Origin: Variovorax paradoxus EPS
GTDB taxonomy: Bacteria; Pseudomonadota; Gammaproteobacteria; Burkholderiales; Burkholderiaceae_C
NCBI RefSeq assembly: GCF_000184745.1
Contig: NC_014931.1
Coordinates: 434,001 to 498,000 of the forward strand
Length of the DNA: 64,000 nucleotides
Direction of reading: 5' to 3'
The notes under the pieces: generated by a model
Databases searched by the model: none
The model's input: the letters and a program-made list of their open reading frames with translations, nothing else
Told to the model about the DNA's origin: nothing
Made by a program: the position numbers and the translations under genes
Shown: piece by piece, positions 55,730 to 63,955 of the stretch
Layout: every line of letters starts with the position of its first letter
Numbering within the stretch: the stretch's first letter is position 1

Positions 55730-56653
55730 TCAGCCGAACTCTTCGGGCCGTTCCGCCGCAAGCTGCGTCATGTGCCCCGCGATCGCCCCCGGCGTCGTGA
55801 ACCAGATCTCCCCACGATCCCGCGCACGTGCCAGATGCGCGAGCGCCGTGCGCAGGTGGCGCAGCCGGTATGGCTGGCCGACGATGTACGGATGCAGCGC
55901 GAGCCCCATCACCAGCGGCTGCGCGCGCGACTGTTCCAGCATCTCGTCGAAGTTGTCGACCACCATCGCGCTGAAATCCTTCGCATCCATCAGGCGTCCC
56001 ACGATCATCGGAATATCGTTGAGCTCCTGCGGATAAGGCACCGACCAGATCGAGCCGCCGCCGCGCGTACGCATGCGCACTGGCTGGTCGTCGTGGCACC
56101 AGTTGAGCGTGTAGCCGTAGCCGGTTTCGCCGAGCAGGTCGGGCGTGACAGCGCTCTCGGAGATCCACGGCGACAGCCAGCCCGCGGGCGCCTGTCCGCT
56201 TTCGCGCAGCATGCGTTCGCGGCAGCGCAGCAGCAGCGCGCGTTCGTGTTCTTCGTCCAGCGCGCCCTGGCGCTCCGCGTTGCTGTGGCCGTGGCCGATG
56301 AGTTCGTCGCCGCGCGCCACGCAGGCCGCAACCAGTTCCGGGCAGTGGTCGTAGAGCGCCGTGTTGATGAGCGCACCGGTCGGCAGCGCGAGCGCGTCGA
56401 AGAGTTCGAGGCAGCGCCATGCGCCCACGCGGTTGCCGTATTCGCGCCAGCCGTGGTTCAGCACATCGGGCTGCGGCGAGGCCGGGCCGATGCACGCGCC
56501 CAGGCCGTCGCCGAAGGCGAAGTGCTCGATGTTGAAGCCGAGGTACACGGCCAGCCGCGCGCCGTTCGGCCAAACGTAGTCGGGGCGCCGCGTGATCGGC
56601 CGGTAGTCGAAACGATCGTGCGAGGGCAGGAGGTCGGGCCAGCGTGTCGTCAT
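55730..56653 (-). CDS. Polysaccharide deacetylase/PuuE-like family protein
   Basis: 307 residues from ATG 56653. The fold is NodB-like, but the metal-binding TFDDG motif is replaced by LGFNIEHFAFGDG, and the His motif is GHGHSNAER, as in the PuuE/allantoinase-type branch that often lacks the metal. So deacetylase activity is doubtful and an amidohydrolase role (allantoin, or a cyclic imide) is just as likely. It lies 10 bases after the NTF2-like gene on the same strand; their products may act on the same compound. Convergent with kup, 25 bases apart. Confidence 0.82.
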   Translation of the reverse strand: MTTRWPDLLPSHDRFDYRPITRRPDYVWPNGARLAVYLGFNIEHFAFGDGLGACIGPASPQPDVLNHGWREYGNRVGAWRCLELFDALALPTGALINTALYDHCPELVAACVARGDELIGHGHSNAERQGALDEEHERALLLRCRERMLRESGQAPAGWLSPWISESAVTPDLLGETGYGYTLNWCHDDQPVRMRTRGGGSIWSVPYPQELNDIPMIVGRLMDAKDFSAMVVDNFDEMLEQSRAQPLVMGLALHPYIVGQPYRLRHLRTALAHLARARDRGEIWFTTPGAIAGHMTQLAAERPEEFG

Positions 56654-56663
56654 GCGCTGTGCC

Positions 56664-57077
56664 TCACAGCACCGCGAGGCCGGCGCGCACCAGCAGCCAT
56701 TCGGCACTGTCGTTCCACACGTCCATCTGCACGATGAGCCCGTGGCTCACCACGTAGCGGTCGACATACCGGTTGCCTTCGAAGGCCGTGCCGTCGGGCC
56801 AGGCGCCGTACAGCGTGCCGAGGCTGTAGACCACGGTGGCTTCGGGCGTGCCGCCAGCCACCGTTTCGGTGCGCTCGATCTTCTTCTTGACCCAGGCGTA
56901 ACGCTTGGCGTTGAAGGCCGAGGTGTCGCCGGGCGCGTGCATCTCGCGGTTGCCGGTGAAGCGGATGCGGATGTCGGGCGCGGTGAAGCGCGAGGCCGAT
57001 TGCGGGTCGGGGATCATCACGAGCCGGAGGAATTCGTCGACGATCGCAGCGGGGTCGAGTGGGGCGGGCGTGTTCAT
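56664..57077 (-). CDS. Nuclear transport factor 2/SnoaL-like protein
   Basis: 137 residues from ATG 57077. The cone-shaped NTF2-like fold is suggested by LVMIPDPQSASRFTAPDIRIRFTG and VVYSLGTLYGAWPDGTAFEGNRYVDRYVV. Proteins of this fold are small enzymes or ligand-binding modules with no fixed catalytic residues, so no substrate is proposed. First gene of a two-gene row with the PuuE-like protein. Divergent from gshB with 294 bases between. Confidence 0.78.
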   Translation of the reverse strand: MNTPAPLDPAAIVDEFLRLVMIPDPQSASRFTAPDIRIRFTGNREMHAPGDTSAFNAKRYAWVKKKIERTETVAGGTPEATVVYSLGTLYGAWPDGTAFEGNRYVDRYVVSHGLIVQMDVWNDSAEWLLVRAGLAVL

Positions 57078-57371
57078 GAGGAGTCTCCGTCGAGCGAGCC
57101 ACGCCGGTGCATGGCATCGCATGGTGAAAGAAATGAGTCCGGAAAGCCCGCAAGTCCTGTGCCGATCGGGCGTCGGGCGGCGACTCTTCCGCTCCCGGCA
57201 CAATCGCGCGATGCCGTTTTCCAGAGACCTGCGCCTTCGGGTGCCCGCGGCCCGACAGAGTGGACGCCGCCGCTTCGCAAAGGCCTCCGCCGGCAAGGGC
57301 ATGGCAGCCTCCGGCAACATCGCGCCACAAACCAACGCGGCCGCCGCATCCGGCGCCGGAAAGAACGCCAG

Positions 57372-58325
57372 ATGAAAAACATCCTCTTCGTCGCCGACCC
57401 GCTCGATCACTTCAAAATCTACAAGGACACCACCTTCTCGATGATGCGCGAGGCCCAGCGCCGCGGTCACCGCATCGCGGCGTGCCTGCCGCAGGACATC
57501 CAGTGGAAATCGGGCGGGCTGGTCACGGCGACGGTGCAGCAGATCACGCTGACCGGTGACGCCAAGGACTGGTACACCGTCGACATCACCGAATCGAAGG
57601 CGCTGAAAGACTTCGACGCGGTGCTGATGCGCAAGGACCCGCCCTTCGACGCCGAGTACATCTATTCAACGCACCTCCTGCAGCAGGCCGAGCGCGAGGG
57701 CGCGCAGGTGGTCAATTCGCCGCGCGCATTGCGCGACCACCCCGAGAAGCTCGCGATCATGGAGTTTCCGCAGTTCGTGACGCCCACGCTGGTCACCCGC
57801 AGCGCGCAGGCCGTGCGCGACTTCCATGCGGAGCACGGCGACATCATCCTGAAGCCGCTCGACGGCATGGGCGGCATGGGCATCTTCCGCGTGAAGCAGG
57901 ACGCGCTGAACCTCGGCTCCATCGTCGAGACGCTCAACAAGGACGGCGCCGAAACGATCATGGTGCAGCGCTTCGTACCCGAGGTTTCTCAGGGCGACAA
58001 GCGCATCCTGATCATCGCGGGCGAGCCGGCGCCCTTCGTGCTGGCGCGCATTCCGCAGGGCACCGAGGTGCGCGGCAATCTCGCGGCCGGCGGCAAGGGC
58101 GTGGCGCAGCCGCTGACGCCGCGCAACCGCGAGATCGCCGAGGCCATCGGCAAGGTGCTCGCGCCGCGCGGGCTGCTGCTGATCGGGCTCGACGTGATCG
58201 GCGACTCGGTCACCGAGATCAACGTGACCAGCCCGACCTGCTTTCAGGAAATCACGGAGCAGACCGGCTTCGACGTGCCGAAGATGTTCATCGACGCGCT
58301 GGAGAAAACCCTGCGTCCTGCCTGA
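57372..58325 (+). CDS. gshB: Glutathione synthetase
   Basis: 317 residues from ATG 57372, preceded by AAGAACG but without a strong ribosome-binding site. ATP-grasp enzyme with the N-terminal GshB domain NILFVADPLDHFKIYKDTTF, NSPRALRDHPEKLAIMEFP, KPLDGMGGMGIFRV and the C-terminal GLDVIGDSVTEINVTSPTC. It joins gamma-glutamylcysteine and glycine. Its 3' end overlaps the convergent PepSY gene by 38 bases, so the last residues and the other protein's C-terminus share DNA. Confidence 0.96.
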   Translation: MKNILFVADPLDHFKIYKDTTFSMMREAQRRGHRIAACLPQDIQWKSGGLVTATVQQITLTGDAKDWYTVDITESKALKDFDAVLMRKDPPFDAEYIYSTHLLQQAEREGAQVVNSPRALRDHPEKLAIMEFPQFVTPTLVTRSAQAVRDFHAEHGDIILKPLDGMGGMGIFRVKQDALNLGSIVETLNKDGAETIMVQRFVPEVSQGDKRILIIAGEPAPFVLARIPQGTEVRGNLAAGGKGVAQPLTPRNREIAEAIGKVLAPRGLLLIGLDVIGDSVTEINVTSPTCFQEITEQTGFDVPKMFIDALEKTLRPA

Positions 58326-59592
58326 ACCCGGGCGCCGCGGTGCGGGCCTGTTCGCGCTCGCGCCGGGCCTGCAGTCGCCGTGAGCGCAGCTTGCGCGCCC
58401 AGATGACGATGCCGGTGATCGACAGCATCGCCACCACCAGCCCCAGCGCCGACATCATGATGCGCCCCGGCATGCCCAGGATGCGCCCGCCGTGCAGCGG
58501 CAATTGCAGCTGCGCGAACACGTCGGCGGCGGTGCCGTGCCATGGGCGATTGCTGCTGATGACGTGGCCGTCGCGGCCGTCGAGGTAGAGGTTCGACAGG
58601 CCCATGCCGTCGCTGTCGTCGTGCGTGGCGTGGTCGAAGAACGAGATGTTGTAGAAGCCGCCGCGCGCGTTGTAGAACGCGCCGCCCAGCGGCGTCGTCC
58701 AGCCGCGGCGTCGGGCCTCCGCTTCAGCCTGCGCCACGATCTCGCGGAAGCCGATGGTGGGCTCGATGCGCGTGCCCAGCGGCGCGAGCGGCACCAGCGC
58801 CGACGGTCCGGGCGTGGTCTTGGAAACCAGCGAGAGCATCGGGTGGAACACCTCCTTGTAGAGGTTCAGTGAGAACGAGGTGAAGGCGACGACGATGATC
58901 AGCCCCCAGATCCACAGCCCGCCCGCGCGGTGCAGGTCGAAGTTGAGCTTGTAGCCGCCGGCCGCCCAGCGCACGGTCCACGACGGCTTCCAGCGCTGCC
59001 ACCAGGCGGCTGCCGGCCGGTGCGTCGGGTGCACGGCCTTGCGCAGCCGTCGCGGCATCGTGAGGTAGAGCGCGACGAAGCTGTCGAGCAGCCACACCAA
59101 CGCCACCGTGCCCATGATCCACCAGCCGATGCGGTCGGTGCCCCACATCGCCGGCACGTGCAGCATGTAGTGGAGCTTGCGGAGGAACGGCATCAGCGTC
59201 TCGGGCTTGAGCGAGATGGCCGTGGAGTCGCGCCGGCCGCGCACCTCGGCCGTGACCGGGTCGACGAACACCTGGTTGTAGCCGAGCCTGAAGGGCTTTC
59301 CGGTGGCCGGATCGACGCGGGGCTGCACGAAGTAGCCGGCGGCATGGCCCTCTTCGAAGCCGAGCGGCATGTACGCGACCCGCGCGCGCGGATCGTGCGC
59401 CTCGACCGCGGCGGCCAGCTCGAACGGGTCCTTGAAGGGGCCGCGGCTTTGCGTGTCGTAGAGCTTGCGGTTGAGCCAGCCGTCGATCTCGTGGTCCCAC
59501 GAGATGACGGCGCCGGTCAGGCCCGAGACGACGAGGAACAGCGCAACCGCCAGGCCGGCCCAGCGGTGGATGCCGGTCGCGAAGGCGCGCAT
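58288..59592 (-). CDS. PepSY-associated transmembrane protein
   Basis: 434 residues from ATG 59592. Four membrane segments: an N-terminal helix (WAGLAVALFLVVSGLTGAVISW), one near residue 145 (WWIMGTVALVWLLDSFVALYL), one near 220 (LWIWGLIIVVAFTSFSLNL) and one near 385 (LGLVVAMLSITGIVIWARKL). Two PepSY-type periplasmic domains lie between. Members of this family accompany siderophore receptors and are thought to reduce or process the ferric siderophore. The start shares a base with the receptor stop (TGATG), so the two are translated together. Confidence 0.9.
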   Translation of the reverse strand: MRAFATGIHRWAGLAVALFLVVSGLTGAVISWDHEIDGWLNRKLYDTQSRGPFKDPFELAAAVEAHDPRARVAYMPLGFEEGHAAGYFVQPRVDPATGKPFRLGYNQVFVDPVTAEVRGRRDSTAISLKPETLMPFLRKLHYMLHVPAMWGTDRIGWWIMGTVALVWLLDSFVALYLTMPRRLRKAVHPTHRPAAAWWQRWKPSWTVRWAAGGYKLNFDLHRAGGLWIWGLIIVVAFTSFSLNLYKEVFHPMLSLVSKTTPGPSALVPLAPLGTRIEPTIGFREIVAQAEAEARRRGWTTPLGGAFYNARGGFYNISFFDHATHDDSDGMGLSNLYLDGRDGHVISSNRPWHGTAADVFAQLQLPLHGGRILGMPGRIMMSALGLVVAMLSITGIVIWARKLRSRRLQARREREQARTAAPGFRQDAGFSPARR

Positions 59593-61820
59593 CAGAAGTC
59601 GATGGTGCCGCTCACCGCGAAGGTGCGCGGTGCGCCCAGCGTCAGATAGTTGGAGCCCTGCGTGCCACCTACCGAAGCCCAGTACGACTTGTTGAACAGG
59701 TTGTCGATGCGCGCGCGCAGCGTGAGCGCTCGGCCGTTGCCCAGGTCCACCAAGTAGCGTGCGCCGATATCGAAGCGCGTCCAGCCCGGGATCTGCTGCG
59801 TGTTGGCGGCGTTGGCGTACTGCTTGGAGGTGTAAAGGAGGCGCGCATTCAGCGAAAGGTTGCGCACGCCCGGCACGTCCCACTCGGCACTGAGGTTGGC
59901 CTGCTGCTTGGCCACGCCGATGGCGGTCAGGCCGTCGGTGGCGCCACCTTGCGTGTTCTTCTGCTTGGCGTCCAGCAGCGTCAGGCCGCCGAGCAGGCGC
60001 AGGCCCTTCGTGGGTTCGCCGAACACCGAGAACTCGAGGCCCTGGTTGCGCTGCTTGCCGTACAGGCCGTAAACCTGGCCCGCGGCCTCGTCCGCGTATT
60101 GGTAGACGGGCTGGTCGATCGTGAAGAACGCGGCGCTCGCGCCCAGCGAACCGCCGTCGTACTTGACGCCGATTTCCTTTTGCTTGGCCTGGTAGGGCGC
60201 AAAGACTTCGCCGCCATTGGCGACCGGGCGATTGTTTGCCGTGGCGGGGGCCACCTTGCCCTGGACCAGGGCTTCGATGTAGTTGGCGTAGGCCGACACG
60301 GTCGGCGTGATCTTGAACACGACGCCGGCCACCGGCGTGGTCTTGCTCTTGTCGTAGGCGCTCGTTTCCTTGATCGTGTTGTAGGCGAAGCTGGTCTGCT
60401 TGATGGTCTGGCGGCGTGCGCCGAGCGTGACCAGCAGGCGGTCTTCCATGAAGGACATGGTGTCGGCGACGGCGACACTCGAGGTGTCGATCTTGTCGGT
60501 CAGGCGCGGGTCTTCCAGCCGGTTGCCCACGAAGCCACCGGTCCCGTTGGCGACGGGGTAGGGCGAGAAGAAGGGCGCGTAGATGTTGTTGCGCACGCTG
60601 CCCGAAGAGATCGCATAGGCGTTGTCGCGGTCGTTGCTGTACGTGGTGGCCGAGGCCACGACCGTGTGCTTCACCGGGCCGGTGGTGAAGTTGCCGCGCA
60701 CGCCGATCTCGGCGGTGCCGATGCGGTCCTTGCGGGTGTTGCTGAAGCGCGTGTTGCTGGTGTTGCCGAAGGAGTTGACGAGGGCCGGGTTCGACAGCAC
60801 GTTGTCTTCGTCGCTGCGGCGCACGCCGCCGGCGGCCCAGGCCGTGATGTTGTCGGTGATGTCGACTTCGCCGCGGAAGGTGGCGAACTTGTCCTTTTCC
60901 TTGGAGTAGGTCCAGGGCTGGGCGAAGTTGCTCTTGGCGTCGGGCACGCGCGGGATCGGCAACGTCGAGGAGGGCGTGAGGCTCGGGCGGCCGTCCTTCA
61001 GGTCGTAGTCTTGGTAGCCGAAGTCGGCCGAGAGGCGCACATTGCGGCTGTGCCAGTCGAGGCCGACGCCGAAGGCGCTCAGTTGCTGGCTTTCCTTGAA
61101 GACACCCGTGCCGCCTTCGCGGCGCACGGCGTTCACGCGAACGCCCAGGCTGTCGTCGCGGCCGAAGCGGCGTGCCAGGTCGAGATTCACGAAGCCCTGG
61201 CCACCGCTCTGCACGCCAAAGCCGACACGGGTGAGCGGCTCGTTGGGCGCGCGCTTGGGCAACAGGTTGATCGCGCCGCCGATGCCGCTGCCGCCGGGCG
61301 CGGCACCGTTCAGGAAGGAGTTGGCGCCGCGGAACACTTCCACGCGCTCGAAGAATTCGGAGGCGATGTACTGGCGCGGCAGCATGCCGTAGAGGCCGTT
61401 GTACGCCACGTCGTCGGAGTACACGGGGAAGCCCCGCACCACGTAGAGCTCCTGGAAGTTGCCGAAGCCGCGCGCCTGGCGCACCGACGGATCGTTGAGC
61501 AGCACGTCGGCGACGCTCTTGGCCTGCTGGTCCTGGATCAGTTCGTTGGTGTAGTTGGTGCTCGAGAACGGCGTGCTCATCATGTCCTGGTTGCCCAGAA
61601 TCCCGACCCGCCCGCCGCGCGCCACCTGGCCGCCGGCATAGGGCTTGGTCAGGCCTTCGGCCGAGGCGTCGGCGCTGGCTTCGACGTTGACCGTGGCCAG
61701 GGTGCCGCTCGATGCAGCCGGTTCCGCAGCGGGTGTCTGCGCCATGGCGCCGAGAGCGTGGAGGGCAAGAAGCGAAGCCGCCACGGTCGGGCGAAGGCGA
61801 AGGGAGGAAACTGCGGGCAT
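59592..61820 (-). CDS. TonB-dependent siderophore receptor
   Basis: 742 residues from ATG 61820. Signal peptide cleaved near GAMA-Q; plug domain with VLLNDPSVRQARGFGNFQEL and RVEVFRGANSFLNGAAPGGSGIGGAINL; a 22-strand barrel ending in the C-terminal Phe (SGTIDF), as required for BAM recognition. A Fur-like box lies 20 bases upstream of the start, so iron limitation should induce it. Which siderophore it carries is not visible; no biosynthesis genes are nearby. The upstream class II amidotransferase gene is probably unrelated. Confidence 0.94.
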   Translation of the reverse strand: MPAVSSLRLRPTVAASLLALHALGAMAQTPAAEPAASSGTLATVNVEASADASAEGLTKPYAGGQVARGGRVGILGNQDMMSTPFSSTNYTNELIQDQQAKSVADVLLNDPSVRQARGFGNFQELYVVRGFPVYSDDVAYNGLYGMLPRQYIASEFFERVEVFRGANSFLNGAAPGGSGIGGAINLLPKRAPNEPLTRVGFGVQSGGQGFVNLDLARRFGRDDSLGVRVNAVRREGGTGVFKESQQLSAFGVGLDWHSRNVRLSADFGYQDYDLKDGRPSLTPSSTLPIPRVPDAKSNFAQPWTYSKEKDKFATFRGEVDITDNITAWAAGGVRRSDEDNVLSNPALVNSFGNTSNTRFSNTRKDRIGTAEIGVRGNFTTGPVKHTVVASATTYSNDRDNAYAISSGSVRNNIYAPFFSPYPVANGTGGFVGNRLEDPRLTDKIDTSSVAVADTMSFMEDRLLVTLGARRQTIKQTSFAYNTIKETSAYDKSKTTPVAGVVFKITPTVSAYANYIEALVQGKVAPATANNRPVANGGEVFAPYQAKQKEIGVKYDGGSLGASAAFFTIDQPVYQYADEAAGQVYGLYGKQRNQGLEFSVFGEPTKGLRLLGGLTLLDAKQKNTQGGATDGLTAIGVAKQQANLSAEWDVPGVRNLSLNARLLYTSKQYANAANTQQIPGWTRFDIGARYLVDLGNGRALTLRARIDNLFNKSYWASVGGTQGSNYLTLGAPRTFAVSGTIDF

Positions 61821-61840
61821 GAACGGTCCGATAGGGTGCA

Positions 61841-61859
61841 AATGAGAACCGTTATTATT
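61841..61859 (-). promoter_or_regulatory. Fur box of the siderophore receptor operon
   Basis: AATGAGAACCGTTATTATT differs at few positions from Fur boxes of the type AATGAGAATCATTATT seen in pseudomonads and betaproteobacteria. It contains AATAAT, a possible -10 box on the minus strand, and ends 21 bases upstream of the start codon, so bound Fur would block the promoter. Confidence 0.65.
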
Positions 61860-61914
61860 CCCTCGGACATGCGCGCCATCGATACTTTCTTGCAATGTTG
61901 CAAAAAAGTGTCAG

Positions 61915-62703
61915 TCAAAAGGCTTCGTTTGGATCTCGGCCGACCGACCGTTGCCCGTCCACGAACACATGCAGTTCGCCTGGCGCGAACTGGGTCCACG
62001 TTTCGTTCGTGGTGAGTGGGGTCGTCACGACCACGGCCACGCGATCGGTGGGCGTGGTGTGCTGGGCGAAGTCGATTTCCAGGTCTTCGTCGGACAGCTG
62101 CGCCGTCACGAACGGATGCCGGCGCTCCACGTACCAGAGGTTGGTCGATGCATGCGCCCACAGCGCCTGCCCGTTCGACAGCATGAAGTTGAAGGTGCCG
62201 TGGCTCGCGAGTTGCGGAGCCAGTTCGCGCAGGGTGAGCGTCAATTCATCGATGCTCGGCACGCCCGCATGCGACTTCGCGAGTTCCTGCATCAGCCAGC
62301 AGAAGGCGTGCTCGCTGTCGGTGTTGCCCACGGGATGGAAATTGCCATGCAGTCGCGGCCGAAAGTCCTTCAGGTCGCCGTTGTGGGCGAACACCCAGTA
62401 GCGCCCCCACAGCTCCCGCACGAACGGATGGCAGTTCTGAAGGTTGACCTCGCCCTGCGTCGCCTTGCGGATGTGCGCGATGACGTTGCGGCTCTGGATC
62501 GGGTAGCGCCGGATCAGCTCCGCCACCGGCGATTCGCAGGCCGGCTGGTGATCGACGAAATGGCGCAGGCCCCGGTCCTCGAAGAACGCGATGCCCCAGC
62601 CGTCCGCGTGGTGGTCGGTGCGGCCACCGCGCTGCGCGAACCCCGTGAAGCTGAAGGTCACGTCGGTCGGCGTGTTGCAGTTCATCCCTAGCAATTGACA
62701 CAT
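61915..62703 (-). CDS. Class II glutamine amidotransferase
   Basis: 262 residues. The start ATG at 62703 is followed directly by Cys2 (MCQLLGMN), the N-terminal nucleophile of Ntn-type glutamine amidotransferases. HADGWGIAFF, RNVIAHIRKATQG, HPFVRELWGRYWVFAHNGDL and GNTDSEHAF are the GATase II motifs. It resembles stand-alone YafJ-like enzymes, whose acceptor is unknown. The row is read on the minus strand after the binding protein gene, with 76 bases between. Confidence 0.92.
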   Translation of the reverse strand: MCQLLGMNCNTPTDVTFSFTGFAQRGGRTDHHADGWGIAFFEDRGLRHFVDHQPACESPVAELIRRYPIQSRNVIAHIRKATQGEVNLQNCHPFVRELWGRYWVFAHNGDLKDFRPRLHGNFHPVGNTDSEHAFCWLMQELAKSHAGVPSIDELTLTLRELAPQLASHGTFNFMLSNGQALWAHASTNLWYVERRHPFVTAQLSDEDLEIDFAQHTTPTDRVAVVVTTPLTTNETWTQFAPGELHVFVDGQRSVGRDPNEAF

Positions 62704-62779
62704 GTTGCCGATTAGACCGCGATTCCCGTCGGCCTCCGCCTGCCGCGCCGCTTATCCGACCGTGCGACTGTCGTTGCAG

Positions 62780-63922
62780 CTAGCGGATGAACTTGCCTTC
62801 CTTGGTCACGCGCACCATCTCGATGAAGCGCGAGCCCGTGTTGCTGGCGCCGGTGAAGTCGATCTCCATGCCGCCGATGCGCAGCTTCATCGCCTTCAGC
62901 GCGGCGTGCAGCTTCGCGCGCGTGAGGTCGCGGCCGGTGCGGCGCAGGCCCTCGATCATCACGAGCGCGTTCACATAGCCCTCGTAGCTCAGGTAGCCCA
63001 GGTCCACCTTGGCGCGCTCGGCCAGTTGGCGGAATTCGCGCGCGGTGGCGTCGACCTCGCTCCACAGGTACGGCACGATCTGCGAGATCGCCAGTCCGCT
63101 GGTCTTGTCGCCCACGAGCTTGGCCGTGACATCGCCCGGCACGATCGACATCCCGTAGTACATCTGGCGACCGCCCGCGGCCCAGGCCGCCTTCATCACC
63201 TCGCCGCCGATGCCGCCGCCCAGATACATGATCACGGCCTGCGCCTTGCTCTCGGCGAGCGCCTTGCCCGATGCCTCGTTGGTCGTGCCATCGCCCTTGA
63301 CCGCCACGGCGGCCTCCGGCTTCAGCTTGAGCGTGTCCAGCGCGGCTTCGACCAGCTTGGCGACTTCCGCGCCGCCGGGATTGTCGAGGTACGCCACGGC
63401 GATGCGCGAGACGCCGATGGTCGTCAGGTGCTGCACCAGCGCCTGGGCTTCGCGCGCGAAGGTGGCGCGCACGAAGTAGCCGGCACCGCCCATCTTCTCG
63501 CGGGCCGAATCCGACACCGCATAGCCGCCCACCGTCGGCGCGCCGCTCTGGTTCACGACCTTGGCGCCCGCGGCGGTGGTGCCCGAGCCCACGCAGCCGA
63601 AGAAGGCGAAGACACGGTGCTCCGCCAGCAGCTTTTCGTAATTGGCGAGGGCCTTCTCGGGCTTGAGCTCGTCGTCGAGCGACACGACCCGGATCTTGCG
63701 GCCCGACAGCCCGCCTTGCGCATTGACCGCGTCGAAGGCCAGCCCGGCCCCGGCCATCACGACCTTGACCGGCACGCCGAGCGGGCCGCTGAGGATGCCG
63801 GTGTGGCCGAGGACGATTTCGCTGTCGGAGACGCCGTTTTCGGCGCCAAGGGCTGGGAAGGAGAGAGGGCCGAGCCCGGCCGCTGCCGCAGCCGAGGCGG
63901 CAATGAAATTTCTGCGATGCAT
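62780..63922 (-). CDS. ABC transporter substrate-binding protein (branched-chain amino acid family)
   Basis: 380 residues from ATG 63922. Twin-arginine signal RRNFIAASAAAAA with cleavage near ALGA. The mature protein is a type I periplasmic-binding fold: IVLGHTGILSGPLGVPVK, AVNAQGGLSGRKIRVVSLDD and VFAFFGCVGSGTTAA match Leu/Ile/Val-type receptors, which are often recruited for aromatic acids or other ligands. No permease or ATPase gene is in the window. A strong inverted repeat overlaps its start region. Confidence 0.92.
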   Translation of the reverse strand: MHRRNFIAASAAAAAGLGPLSFPALGAENGVSDSEIVLGHTGILSGPLGVPVKVVMAGAGLAFDAVNAQGGLSGRKIRVVSLDDELKPEKALANYEKLLAEHRVFAFFGCVGSGTTAAGAKVVNQSGAPTVGGYAVSDSAREKMGGAGYFVRATFAREAQALVQHLTTIGVSRIAVAYLDNPGGAEVAKLVEAALDTLKLKPEAAVAVKGDGTTNEASGKALAESKAQAVIMYLGGGIGGEVMKAAWAAGGRQMYYGMSIVPGDVTAKLVGDKTSGLAISQIVPYLWSEVDATAREFRQLAERAKVDLGYLSYEGYVNALVMIEGLRRTGRDLTRAKLHAALKAMKLRIGGMEIDFTGASNTGSRFIEMVRVTKEGKFIR

Positions 63923-63929
63923 GAATTGT

Positions 63930-63955
63930 TTGTTATCAGATACAACTGATAACAA
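63930..63955. promoter_or_regulatory. Inverted-repeat operator at the binding protein gene
   Basis: Ten-base perfect arms TTGTTATCAG (63930-63939) and CTGATAACAA (63946-63955) flank a six-base spacer ATACAA. It lies 8 bases upstream of the start codon at 63922, where a dimer would block promoter or ribosome access. The layout resembles MarR- or GntR-type operators. No regulator gene is in view. Confidence 0.6.

Noticed and set aside
61874..61895. TTGCAATGTTGCAA as operator between the receptor and the amidotransferase
   Set aside because: Two copies of a self-complementary hexamer in an AT-rich stretch; no consistent spacing to a promoter, so not scored as a site.
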